Shown: positions 1 to 11,805 of the stretch, piece after piece
Layout of the letters: every line of letters starts with the position of its first letter
Numbering within the stretch: position 1 is the stretch's first letter
Source: Ascochyta rabiei
Lineage: Eukaryota; Ascomycota; Dothideomycetes; Pleosporales; Didymellaceae
Direction of reading: 5' to 3'
Assembly: GCF_004011695.2 (NCBI RefSeq)
Contig: NC_082419.1
Coordinates: 1,240,001-1,304,000, forward strand
Length of the DNA: 64,000 nt
Position numbers and translations under genes: made by a program
The notes under the pieces: model-generated
The model's database searches: none
What the model saw: only the letters and a program-made list of their open reading frames with translations
Told to the model about the DNA's origin: nothing

Positions 1-1855
1 TACTACTTAAGGTTATATAACTAAGAAACCTAATAGGCTTAAGTATACTTAGTTCTACGTAGACTAGACTTATTAATATAGTAATAAACTACAGTATTAT
101 AGGCAATAAAGCTGTTATAATAAGCCTTAGTGTAGTTATAGGCTGTCTGCTAGTATACCTACACCTAGGTAATTATATTATTATTAGTTACCTAGTTACC
201 TTAAGTAACTGTCTTATTATTTGTCTTATAGAGGGCACGCTTAATTAAGAAATTAAGCATATTATAGGCTTAATAAAAAACAGGGTTAATCTACAAAAGT
301 TAGCAGGAGTAGACACTAGGGCAGTGTAGGAAATACCTTAACATACCTTCTTTTCTTTAATTAGACGTAGTAGGGACATATACTAAAGTTGTCCTTATAA
401 AGCCTATACCTACTAGGCTAACAAAAGATATAGATAAAGTATAAGATAGTGCTATTAGGGTTACTCTTAGATAAGGTAGTTAAGTGCGTAATGCTAGCAC
501 AGTACTAGTACTGTAAAAGTAACAGCTAGGGCTGTATACTCTTAGGCAGCTAGTAGATATAGTTAGGTAGAGCTTTATAGAATATATATGTTAGAAGGGG
601 CGTTATAGTATAGAGGGTAAGGGCTAGAAGGTAGATATAGATAAGAGTATAGAGATAATAAGGTACTATAAGTAAGTAGATATAGTCCTTATATACGCTA
701 AATTCCCACTACCTAGCAGCTCTCTAGTAATAACCTAACCTCTTACTACTCTCTTACCTGTCGCAATCTACTACACAGAAAGATAATTCTTATTACAAAT
801 ATCTAGGCATAGGTCTATTAACTACTAGAAGAGTAACTAGTAATTTTACCTAAGATTTACGTTATAAATAAATGCTAGAGCCTAGACTATACTGCGTAAG
901 GGTCTAGGTAAGGCACTAGGTATAGTAAGGCTAATAGCTTACTGTTACTACTAGCATATATATAAGATCCTCTATAAATAAGTAAATCTTAGGCTAGTTT
1001 GCGCAGGAACAGGGCTATAGAAGCTACTAGTAATCCTCTTACAGACGTTACTAGTTAGGGACTTACTACTCTAGCCTATAAGGCAGATAACGTCTTACTA
1101 CTTACGCCTCTAGCAGCCTTAGCCCTAAGATTAAGGTACCTAATTACTTAGGAAATTATAGAGAGCAAATAGTAGGCATACCTAGAGTAACTCTTAGCCT
1201 AGTACTAGGCGCTGTATACGCTATGTAGAAAGTAAATAATACCTCTTATATATTACCTATTTAGTATATAATTATTACGCTCTCTATAACCTTAGCTATA
1301 TAGGTTTTAGAGCTAATAACTACTAAGGTGTTATTTATAGTAATGTCTAGCAGAAGTAATAGCTTACTAACTAGCAGCTAATAAAGGCATAAGAGAAGAC
1401 TTAGCCTTAGCTAGTCTCTTATAAATAAGACTTGTCTACCTAGCTACGCAGCAGTACTGCCCTAGTAGCTTACTAAGCAAATATTGTAAGGATAGGATTA
1501 CTAGCGTCTATTACGTGCTAAACAGCTTCCTATCCCTACAGACGCTAACTAATAGACTTCTACTAGCGCTATATTTCTTCTACTAAGTTTTTCCCTCTAT
1601 AGGAGGTTTTTCTAGAGCTTAATAACGTTGCTAGAGACCTCTCTACAGTTTAGGATAAACCTTTAAAGAGGGGGGGGCTATTATTATAAGTATTCTCCCT
1701 ACGCTAGAAGATACCTTAGCTAGGTCCTAGGCTAAGCCTAGGGACCTACTGGCCACACACGTATATAATATTCACAAACCTTAAGACTTACCTATTAAGG
1801 ATTTGTCTTATCTCTTAAATATTACCCTATTATTCGTCCTATCTTACTCTGCTCT
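1..1855. other. Unclassified RIP-degraded repeat DNA, interrupted by Copia-1
   Basis: AT-rich sequence with stop codons in all frames and very few CpA/TpG dinucleotides. I could not assign it to a family. A purine tract ending in eight G (1665-1677) could be the polypurine tract of a plus-strand LTR element, with a TG-to-TA mutated LTR starting just after it; no matching second LTR was found. The sequence resumes after the Copia-1 insertion at 7844, so it is older than that element. Confidence 0.4.
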
Positions 1856-2017
1856 TGTTAGATAATATACTTAATGTGCAAAGATAATAATAAAGGTAAT
1901 TAATTAATAATCATCTGTCTTAATGGCTGATTTTATATGTGTGTGCCGCTAGCTCCTACGTTAACTAAGGTTAACCCTAAACCCCTAACTTAGTTTACTA
2001 AGGTTAGTTATCTAACA
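1856..2017 (-). repeat. Copia-1 3' LTR
   Basis: 162-bp LTR with 10-bp inverted ends (TGTTAGATAA/TTATCTAACA). It matches 7677-7838 over its whole length with scattered transition-type differences. It is the 3' LTR because the element reads on the minus strand. Confidence 0.92.
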
Positions 2018-4186
2018 CACCCCCTTAGCTTTAAGGCCCTAATTAAAGCTAGACATAACTAGCTTTTATTGTACCTCTAGTTTAGAGAGCTCTTAGTTAA
2101 GTAATTCTATCTAGGTGTTAGCTAGCTTTCTTTGTTTAGTATGTTTCTCTAGTCCTAGCTACCTTAGAAAGGTTAACTACTTGCTTATAGGCAGAGCCTC
2201 TGTAAGTCTATTAGCTAATATCTTAGTAGATAGAACATAGGTTACTGTTATAGTGCCTTTATTTACCTCTTATTATAGCTAGTAGTTATAAATGTCTACA
2301 TATTGTAGTTTAGTTTCGAGTTTTAAGACTTCCTTTTTAATTAATTAGATAGTCTAGGTATTATTATATTAAATAGTAATTATTAATTATAAGAGGTGTA
2401 TGCTAAGTTCTAAAAATAGTTATAAGATAAAGATAGCTTTCTTAGCTACCTGTACTAGGGCAAGTAGCTCCACTTTAGTTGTTAATGTAGTAACTATGTC
2501 TTATTTATTAGCTCTCTAGGTAATAAATCCTCTATATAGTTTAATAGTATATCCTTAGAAGCTCTTCCTATTAAGTGTATTATTAGTAAATAATGCATTA
2601 CTAGCGACTACTAGGTGCTTATTGCCTCTAAAGGTAAGGGATAGGTCTTATGTTCCTTATAGGTACAATAGTACTTAATCTACTACGTTATAGTGCTGCT
2701 GTCTAGGGTTAGTTAGAAACTGTACTAGCCTAGATGTAGTAAAGGTAATATTAGGCCTAGTAGTAACTGCAGCAAATAGGAGAGATCTAATCTTTCTCTA
2801 GTATTTATTAATTTCTAATGCTGTAGCTTCCCCTTTATTTAGTAGAAGCTTAATACTTAATATTAGTGTATTGTGTTATATATCTGTCTTATCTACTAGG
2901 GAGATAATTTTATTAATGTATAACGCCTATAAGTAAAGAATCCTTAGGTTATCTTAATATTAGGTTATCTCTACTCCTAGAAACTACTGTAGATTGTTTC
3001 CTTCTATAATAGAGTATTTATTAGTAATATAGCTAAGGGCCTTATCTGCCTTATGTCTTCTACTTAGGTAATAAGCTATAATAATATTGTCGATATAGAA
3101 GAAGATAGTAACTCTATTCTTAAGTAAGCAGCAGGGTTTATAGGGAATAACTACAAATCTATAGCTTATTAGAGTAGATATAAATTCCTTTTACTAGAGG
3201 AGTAGAGAGATTCTTAGTCTATATAGTGCCTTGTGTAGCTATAGAACTATACCTAGTTTCTAATACCTATATAGCATCCTTATATAGACCTCTCTATTAA
3301 TTAATATAAAAATTAAGGCGTTTATAACATTAAACTACTTAAGTTCTAGGTTATATGCTGCTAAAATTGCTATAAGCATTCTAAAGGACCTGCTAGCTAG
3401 TGTTACTACGTAGGTATATTTAGAAGTAATGTTTTATAACTAGTTACCTTAGACTACTAGTCGCGCCTTATATTTAAGTAGGTAGTAGTTCTTATTAAGC
3501 TTATACGTGTATACCTACATACAGTTAAGTATCTAGTATTCTACTACTCTAGTCTTTATTAGGGGTACTTTAGACTATAACTTTATGTTCTAATAGCTGC
3601 TAAGGTGCTCTTACTTAGCTTCCTTAAACTATTAGTAAAGCGGGTAGTCCTCTAGGTTTAATTGTGCTGTTAGCTCTAGTAGAAGTTAGCTTTAATAAAG
3701 CTTAAGCTCTTTTATTAAAATTTATTTTAACCTAGTCTTATTATTATTATTACCCTAGTATATGCCTATACATCTACCTTATATACTAGCTATAAATATA
3801 GGTTTCTATAGAATAGTTTATAAAGTTCTTTAAGATTACGCTAGCGTTAATTCTAACTAATTAGCAGTTAACTAGTGCTACCTGCTAACTCCTAATTAGC
3901 TGTTACCTATTGCTAATTAGAATAGCAATAACATGTTTATTAACAGCGTAACTAGTAGTAGAGTTAGAGGAGGAGTTAGATATATATGTCTAGCTTTCTA
4001 TCTATTATTATATTCTAGTTAATGTTCTGTAGTATTTAAGTATATAATGGTATTGTCCTTATAGAATAACTAGATTTTAGCCTTACTTTAGAGTAGAGGC
4101 AGAAGCTCTACGCTTCTTGTCTATATTACTATCTCTTTAAGAGTGCTGGATATAAGGTTGTCTATTAGGTCCTACGCTGGCAAAAG

Positions 4187-4403
4187 GGTAGAGGGTACCC
4201 CGGGGTTAGGTAGGGGTTAGGTACGGTCTGCACGGACTAGGGGTAGGGTCTATATAGGGTAGGGGTAGGGTAGGGTCTGCAAGGACGTTAGGTAGAGGTA
4301 GGGTAGGGGTACCTCTAGCGTAGGGTAGGGGTAGGGTACGGTCCCTATAGACCAGGGGTAGGGGTTAGGTAGGGGTTAGGTAGGGGTTAGGTAGGGTAGG
4401 TAT
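4187..4403 (+). repeat. G-rich minisatellite arm (GGGGTTAGGTA-like)
   Basis: Degenerate tandem array of GGGGTAGGGTA and GGGGTTAGGTA units, similar to but not the same as TTAGGG telomere repeats. Many runs of three to five G could form quadruplexes. It mirrors the C-rich array at 4712-4945. Confidence 0.85.
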
Positions 4404-4709
4404 CGGCGTGTAACTCTTTATCTAAAGCAGGTATTATAACACTTTGTACTACAGAAATGTAGAGCAAAACAAGCGCTTTCTAACGGTCTATATTTCGTGC
4501 AACTCTAATTAAAACTAGTAGAGGTACAGCAGTTGTTGTGTAAATCCTAGGTTGTTACAATTTAGGCCTACGTAACAACTGCTCTAGCTCCGCTAGTTTT
4601 AATCGGAATCTTACGGTATATGGACCGTTTAAAAGCGCCTGTCTTATTCTACATTTCTGTAGTACAAAGTGTTGCAATACCTGCTTTAGATAAAGAGTTA
4701 CACGCCGAC
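4404..4709. repeat. Inverted core of the palindromic element
   Basis: Left arm beginning TCGGCGTGTAACTCTTTATC and right arm ending in its complement form a long hairpin centred near 4556. The right arm keeps more CpA-type sites than the left, so mutations were not copied between arms. Confidence 0.85.
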
Positions 4710-4711
4710 AC

Positions 4712-4945
4712 CTACCCTACCTAACCTCTACCTAACCTCTACCTAACCCCTACCTATACCCTATGTAGACTCTACTCTACCCCTACCTCTACCCTATGTA
4801 GACCCTACTCTACCCCTACCTATACCCTATATAGACTCTACCCTACCTCTACCCTCTTAGTATAGAATTAGTGTAGGTAGGGGTAGAGTACAGTAGGGGT
4901 AGATTACGTAATATACCCTACCCCTACCTAACCCCTACCCTTTTG
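4712..4945 (-). repeat. C-rich minisatellite arm mirroring 4187-4403
   Basis: CCCCTACC/CCTAACC units, the complement of the left G-rich arm. The two arrays differ in unit order and copy number, so they evolved separately after the palindrome formed. Confidence 0.85.
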
Positions 4946-7676
4946 CCACCGTATTAGGTCCTAAGTCTAGCTACTAAAGACAGTATCCTTATTAAAGATT
5001 ATGTCTCTTATGCTAATAACTTTTACTAAGGTTAGAATCTATATCTAATATATATTTAAGGATTAGTATTCTACTAGGTATCCTACCTATGCTCTTAGGT
5101 CTAGTTACTAGAGTTATAATTTTTCTTAAAGGGTGTTACTTGTAAGAGTAAAGGCTTTATATCTATATACTTTTAGATATACCTAGTTTAGTTTCCTACT
5201 TTATATATTTAGGCTAGCTAGTTAAGCTATATAGGTAGAGAACACATTATAGAGTGTTTTTTAGTTATTTAATAACCTTAGTATTCAGTTATGTAGGTAC
5301 ACTACTACCCTTATAATCTCTAGCTATATTTCCTATAGTAGGTTTACGTCTAATCTTAAAGTACATACCTTATCTTTTATTACACCCCCTAAGCGTTTAG
5401 CACCTCTGTTTTATACTTAGGTGTCTAGTGCAGAAGGCTTAAGCCTAGTTAATTATGCAGCGCACTATTATTATACTTCTAGTTTTCTAATAGTAATTCT
5501 ACTATTATACTTAATTACCTTAACCTAGATCTTATATTATTTTAATAGGAATTATGTAAGAGTGTCTAGAAAGTAGATAATTATCTTTTCTAATTAAATA
5601 TCTTTAAAATAGAAGTCCTAGAGGAAGCTAGATTGCCTGTTAATAGTAAGTAATTAGCTCTTTTCCTTAGTAAAGCTTTCTTCTTTATATAAGTAGAATT
5701 TAATTACTATATATTCTTCTAGTCCTTTATTACTTATTTGTAGTATTTAACTAATTTACCTCTTAGTCTTAGCTTGTCTATAAGCATTACATTAGACTAT
5801 AGTAATACCCCTAACTCTTACCCCCTAAGACTTTTAGATAAGGTGTTTAATAGTAGTAGCTCTAAGGTGCCCTATTTGCTTATGCTATAGCAGAGTAGTA
5901 GTAGTCTTAAGTGTTTAGCCTTATATTAATTGTATTACAAATACTATCTATAGCTGTTTTCTAAGTACCTATTATTTATATTATTTATCTAAGGATATAA
6001 TAGCTATATTATCTACTTATCTAAGCTAAGTTAGATCTCCTTTTATGTCCTACTAGATGTCCTGTTAATATAGTTATTAGAAAGAGATAAGGTTATAAAG
6101 TTTATCTAGGCACTATGCTATATTATATAGTTTAAGAGTAGTTAGTTAGCTTAGGTTTAATAGATAGAGATAGACAGTGCTATATCCCTATGTCTATACC
6201 TAGAAGTCTTCTCCCTATAGGTAGTTATTTAATATAGGTAGAGTAAGGTCTTATATTTAGTCCTTATTATTTATAATATAGATTATTAATCCTAAGTTAA
6301 GAATAAAGGAGTTTCTAAAAGGGTAGCTTAGTAGCTCTATATTGTATGTTTCTTTAACTAGACTTATATTAATTATTAATATTTTCTGTCCCTATAGTAA
6401 TTCTAGAGGTGCCTCTAGTATTTAGGATGTCTTAATAGCTAGTGTCTTAGTGCAAGCTTATTTTGCCGATCTAACCTAATCTTAAAGGTTAGCATTTTAT
6501 TCTATTCTAAATTATACTATCTTAGTAATTCTATTATATAGAGTAAACTATTCTAGTGCTCTAACTTTATAGATGTAGTAGTAATGTTCTAGTCTATAGC
6601 GTTGTCTATAAGTAGGGTATTTTACTCCTCTAGCTGCTGCTATATCCCCTCTTAGGGACTGCTTAGATGTAGTTATTTAACTAATATTTTGTTTTTAATA
6701 AGGTCTTCTCTAACTCTCCTATGTAGTAGGAGTAGATAATACGTCTTTAATAATATAACAGGCGTCCCTATTAGTGTCTAGGGTAGATTTACTACTAGTA
6801 GTAAGAGTTAAGTTGTTCCCTGTAGTAAAGGCGCCCCTTTACTATCTCCTCTTAGGGTAGTAATTACTTATATACTCTTAGAAGCGTTTTATTATTTCTT
6901 TATAAGTTATGTTTTATTCTTATCTACTATAGTCCTAGAATATTATTACCTAGGTTAGCGCTATTTTTATTACTAAATCTAAGATATCTTAGACAGTGTC
7001 TTGTATATTATATATTTTAGTAACACCCTCTATTTTAGTATTAGTTACAGCATAATTATACTTAAGAAGCTAAGTATTCTAGCTCCTAGGTTGTCTTATT
7101 AGTTTAAGGGCTGCTAGGTATTAGTAGCGTGCGCGTAATTATTCTTCTTTAGCATTAATACTAACTATATATTTAAGGCTAATAAGCTATATTTAAATTA
7201 ATTTACCTAGTTAGCAGTAGTCCTTTATAAAATAAGGTAATACTAAGCTTTAGATAAATATTACTACCTTATCTAGGTTAGTTTATTCCTTATAGTAGTC
7301 TCTATCCGCTATCTTATAGGATTTAAGGTAGCTCTTCTAATAGTAATTATCTTCCTTCTATACCTTTTAGCTGTTAGCTAATAGTTTAGATAAGATTTCT
7401 AGAAGCTAAGGGTTTCCTTGTTTATTATTGCTAAGGGCTAGCCTCCTTTTATAGTTAGTAATGTCTAGGGCGTTAGGTACTTATAGCTTAGTTCTTAGAA
7501 GAATAGTCTAGTTTAGGTCTATCTTCTCCTATACGTCTAGAGAGGCGTAGTAGGTCTATAGTTAATATAACTAAGGTGTGTAGGTTATATATTCTATAAG
7601 AATTATTATTAAATTATATATAGTTAATAGTAACATATTAAAAGAGTATTTTAGTAGTGTTAGTAAGACTCTTAAT

Positions 7677-7838
7677 TGTTAGATAATATACTTAATGTGC
7701 AAAGAAAATAATAAAGGTAATTAATTAATAATTATCTATCTTAATGGCTTATTTTATGTGTGTGTGCCGCTAGCCCCTAAGTTAGCTAAGGTTAACCCTA
7801 AACCCCTAACTTAGTTTAGTAAGGTTAGTTATCTAACA
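7677..7838 (-). repeat. Copia-1 5' LTR
   Basis: 162-bp partner of 1856-2017, followed directly by the duplicated GCTCT target. On the minus strand it is followed by ATTAAGAGTC, the same 10 bases found after the 5' LTR of Copia-2. Confidence 0.92.
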
Positions 7839-7843
7839 GCTCT

Positions 7844-9202
7844 ATTGCCTGCCTACAGCGACCTTACAGTAACTATTATCTAGGGTACCTAGTTTTCTAA
7901 ATTAGATGCGTATTTATCTAAGGGGTTAAATTTGTTATCTTTACTGTCTAATAGTAGGAATTAGTCTATAGAGATATATTAGTTTATAGTAAAGTCTCTA
8001 GGTATAGCTACTAGTATAGTGTAGGTCTTAGGCTTAGAAGAAGCAGGGCATTAATTTACTTTATAACTCTTAGTTCTGTAGTTAAAACATATAAATATAT
8101 TAGTTATAAAACAAGTCTCTTTAGGTTAACACTAGCAGGTAACTTTATTCTCTTAGCCTAGTATAGGTTATAGAACAGCAGGCAACCCTAGAAAGATAGT
8201 AGTAGTGTTTTTACAAGTAGCCTAACAGTTACAAGGACTAAAACAATTCTGCCTATTTCCTAGAATATCCTTATTATTAACCTTAGAAAGAATATAAGCG
8301 TAGTTGTAGAAGAAGGTATTAAGCTAGTTATAGTAGTTACGTAGCCTAGACAGTAATTTGTTACAGGCTACGTTAGCTATCTATTACTACGCAAATTTAG
8401 GGAGTTTAGTCTACAGCTAATAGTAATGTGTTTCTAGTGTCTAGTTAAGCTGCTAAGTAAAATATTCTATCTTAGTGTAGAAGACTAAAAATGCTATAGC
8501 AACATTAGTAATCTCTAGGCTAGGGTATTATAGAAATGTAAACAGGTTAAAGGCGCGTTTAGCTAAACTATAGATATCCTTATCTCTATAAACTTCCTAT
8601 AGATAATAGATGTAATCTATAGGGTTAGATTAGCAGTAGGTAAAACTAGAAGGATCCTGTAGAAGAGCGCAGGCAGGTTCTTTAGTGTAGATTAAGAAGA
8701 AATTAGCCTAGTCTATAGGATATTAATAGTTCTAACTATTAGCACGTATAAAGTATAAGTAGTTAAACAACTAATTATTAAAGATGTCTTTAGGGCTTAC
8801 AAAATAGGACAGGTTCTTTATAGCCTTGTCTATATTGTTATTATACTAGTCTAAGAACTATAGGAAATAATAAGCGCTAGCTAGAGTAGAAGTTAGAGTA
8901 ACTAGGGTAGTGCTCTCTAGTAGCGTGTATGTAGAAGACGCCTTAACCTATATTAGAGGTGTATAGAATTAGTCTATTATAGTAGGTATATTATTATAAA
9001 GCTATAACAATAATAGTATGCTAGTATAGGTGCCTACTAAGCCTAGTTTTTAGGCTTAGAGATATTATAGAACTGCTAAGCTAAGTAAAAAAGGTATCTA
9101 AAGCAGGAGGGGGGTTAGTTAGTAGTGTTATTAGCCTAGCCTCCTAAATATTCCTATGCTAAGCCTTAATTAGCTTTTAGCTTAAGCTGTTAGTAATACT
9201 AA
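7844..9202. other. Unclassified RIP-degraded repeat DNA
   Basis: Continuation of the host sequence of Copia-1. It is AT-rich with stops in all frames. A plus-strand frame in about 8050-8700 rich in TAG/TAA (possibly former Gln codons) suggests an old coding region, but no domain could be named. It continues past the Gypsy-1 insertion at 17899. Confidence 0.4.
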
Positions 9203-9207
9203 GTAAG

Positions 9208-9674
9208 TGTTAAAGTCGTACTTTAGTTAAAGACCGTAAGCACTAATTCTATTAGTTCTTAGGGATAAGTGCTAGTAGATTAATTAGGGTTATTAACTAA
9301 GTAAAGCTTATAAAGATAGGGTGTACTAAATAGTACAGAGTAGACTATCTAGTTTAAGCGCAGGGTAAGATTCTAAAGATAAACTTAATTAATAAGGTTA
9401 AACATAAACTATAAGGGTTATGTTCCTACTTAACTATATACTTTAATAATACTAGTAGTAATATAGGCTAATTAGTGTTAAGGATCCTCTAATCGCACTA
9501 ATTACTAATTGTACTAATTATACTAAGCCTAATTATATTACGTAATCCTTAGCTTCTTACTAAGTGTTAACGCTGTTATGTTTACTTATACTAAGCCTAA
9601 TAACTTATTATATTTACTGTGCCCTATACACTATAATTAGCTTATATCCTTCTTATATTCTATAGATTATAACA
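9208..9674 (-). repeat. Gypsy-1 3' LTR (type I)
   Basis: 467 bp, TGTTAAAG to ATAACA. The first ~240 bp (R/U5 side in element orientation) is shared with all LTRs of this family here; the rest is the type I U3. Confidence 0.92.
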
Positions 9675-11805
9675 CTATTCCCCTTCTATCTTAGCTTAGT
9701 CTCTTAACCTTATTTATATAAGGCAGAGCCTGTCCTTAATTAGTAGGCAGTTTAGATAATGCTGTAACAACTAACTATCTTAAGTTTAGCTTACTATTAT
9801 TGTTAATATAAATTTATTAAGTCCTTTAGAGAGATTATAGTGTAAAAATATAAAACTTATATAAAGTATAACTATATATATAAGGTTTATATTTAATCTA
9901 GAAAGTATAGTAAGTACGTTTACCTTAGGCAACGTTATAATATAAAGGTAATTTAATCTAAGTTTACCTAGCTAATATCTAAGAAAGAGAAATTGCGTAT
10001 GTGTATAAAGGAGAGTTACAAAGTACAAACTAAAGTGCTTTAAATATTAGAAAAAGCTATAGAGAACTTACGTGTAGCTTATATACGTAAGAAGCAGTTA
10101 TAATAATAAATAGATTTATTAAACTATTATACTAAGGAGGCTATTGCAGTAGAGGAGCGCAGTATAGAAGAGCAGAAACAGTTAGAGGCAGAGACTATTA
10201 AGTTAACTAATCTGCCTAATAAGTTCTTATTACTGCCTAGTACCTAGGGTGCCTTTAAAGGCTAATTCTTAGAGTACTAGAAGAGCAATATAGCATTGCC
10301 TAATTAGTCTCTTTAAATTACTTTAATAACTACTAGTAGTTTATAAGGTATGTAGTTAGTTCCTATATATTTCTTAAGTTAGAGTATCCTAACTACTTGA
10401 CTAGATATTTATCCTAGCTACCTTTCTTTTAGTGTTGTATTATTTTTTTAACTTCCTATTAGTTTTTACTATTAGCTTAGTAATAGAAGTTCTTCTAGAT
10501 AGGCGTTTTAGAGTTAGCTAGTTCTAATAGTGATATGTAGAATACTAGATAGATGTTTATATCCTTTAGCAGATTAAGTCTATAGTTAACTAGGCTTATC
10601 TGCTTTAAAATAAATAAGGGTCTAACTTTAACGTAGTCTAGTCTTTCTGTTAGTCTTTGTGTGCAAAGGTTTTTTATAAGAAAATAGACTTTATCCCCTT
10701 CTTTTAGCTAAGGTGCTATTTTTCTTTTCTAGTTAATATATAAGATTGCTTATTCTTAAGCCTTACTAGTATTTTCTAGGGCTTTCTTATACACTTCTTT
10801 TAGTCTTACCACTAAACATATTACTAATCTAGTCTAAATTAGCGTGTTAAGACTTCTAGTAAAGAGATTTAGGTACATCCTGTAATTTAGGAAAAATAGT
10901 AATTTTTCTATTACTTCTAATAATTTATTGTTGTATGCAATTTATGCTATAGGTAATAGTAAAACCTAGGTATCTTACTACTAGTTACTATATATCTGTA
11001 AGTATATTTCTATAGTCTAATTTGTTCTTTTAATCTATCTATCTGTCTGTAGATAATAGGCTATTAAGAGCTTCTTTCTAGTACTAGTAGCTGCTAAGAG
11101 TATAGTCTAATAATTTAACATAAAGAGTCTATCTTAATTACTAATAATTAATTCTAGTATGCTATAATACCTTATATGTTAATCTAGAAACACTTATATA
11201 AGCTGCTCTATAGTATAGCTATATTAAAATAGTATTATTTTAGCGTACTTAGTAAATCTATTAACTATAACAAAAATTAAGTTATAGTTATATCTAGTTA
11301 TAGGGTCTTTTAAGATAGGTAGCTATATAATAAAGTCTATTATAATGTTTATCTATAGCGCTATTAGTAGCTCTATTACCTACATTTCTCTATATTTTAC
11401 ATGTGTACTGTGTTTATTTTACTAACAGTTAATATAGTTCTTAATGTATTTAGTAACCTTATCCTTTATATTACTAAACTTATAGTATTACTTAATAAGT
11501 TCTATTATATGTGTAATTCTTAGGTATCTATATAGTAGGTTATTATAGTAATTAGCTATAAATTTGTTCTAAAGTTCCTCTAGTACGTCTAATATAATAT
11601 ACTATTTGTTTTTAATTTATATTATATTGTTTAGTTACTATAATAGTCTAAGTAACTTATTATTATTAATTTCTAGGACTGTAAACTAGTATATTATCTT
11701 TTCTTTAGTAAGGTTATATTGTCTACTAAGCGCGTTAGCTCTACTATTATCTTTACCTAGCGTATACAATATCTTAAATTTTTATTATCTAGGTATCTTA
11801 AACTA

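Larger units (their letters stand above)
4175..4951. mobile_element. Palindromic foldback/MITE-like element with telomere-like arrays and 12-bp TSD
   Basis: 777-bp element nested in Copia-1. The ends are near-identical inverted repeats: CGCTGGCAAAAGGGTAG on the left and the complement of CGGTGGCAAAAGGGTAG on the right. They directly abut a 12-bp duplication, TATTAGGTCCTA, at 4163-4174 and 4952-4963. Inside, a G-rich array (about 4187-4403) faces its C-rich mirror (about 4712-4945) around a ~305-bp inverted core centred near 4556. There is no coding capacity. It looks like a non-autonomous DNA transposon or foldback element; I do not recognise the superfamily, because a 12-bp duplication is unusual for common fungal DNA transposons. 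Confidence 0.82.
2018..7676 (-). pseudogene. Copia-1 gag-pol remnant
   Basis: Degraded Gag-Pol polyprotein of the Ty1/Copia type (integrase before reverse transcriptase). The minus-strand text around 3080-3115 reads FFYIDNIIIAY, the catalytic YVDD box of Copia reverse transcriptase with its second aspartate changed to asparagine. Downstream residues fit the Copia fingers/palm region leading to an FLG-type motif. Dense TAA/TAG codons and missing start codons rule out expression. The reading is broken again by the nested palindromic element at 4175-4951. Gag and protease borders cannot be placed by eye. Confidence 0.75.
1856..7838 (-). mobile_element. Copia-1: LTR retrotransposon with both LTRs and target duplication
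   Basis: Two 162-bp direct repeats (1856-2017 and 7677-7838) start TGTTAGATAA and end TTATCTAACA. They are flanked by an identical 5-bp duplication, GCTCT, at 1851-1855 and 7839-7843. On the minus strand a purine tract (AAGGGGGTG) precedes the LTR at 2017, and ATTAAGAGTC follows the LTR at 7677 where a primer-binding site belongs, so transcription ran right to left. A Copia reverse transcriptase box is readable near 3080-3115. After removing the nested element at 4175-4951 the length is about 5.2 kb, normal for Copia. The coding region is filled with stops, so the element is dead. Confidence 0.93.

Noticed and set aside
4187..4945. A chromosome end or head-to-head telomere fusion
   Set aside because: The arrays are bounded by transposon-style inverted ends and a 12-bp duplication inside Copia-1, and the units are not clean TTAGGG.
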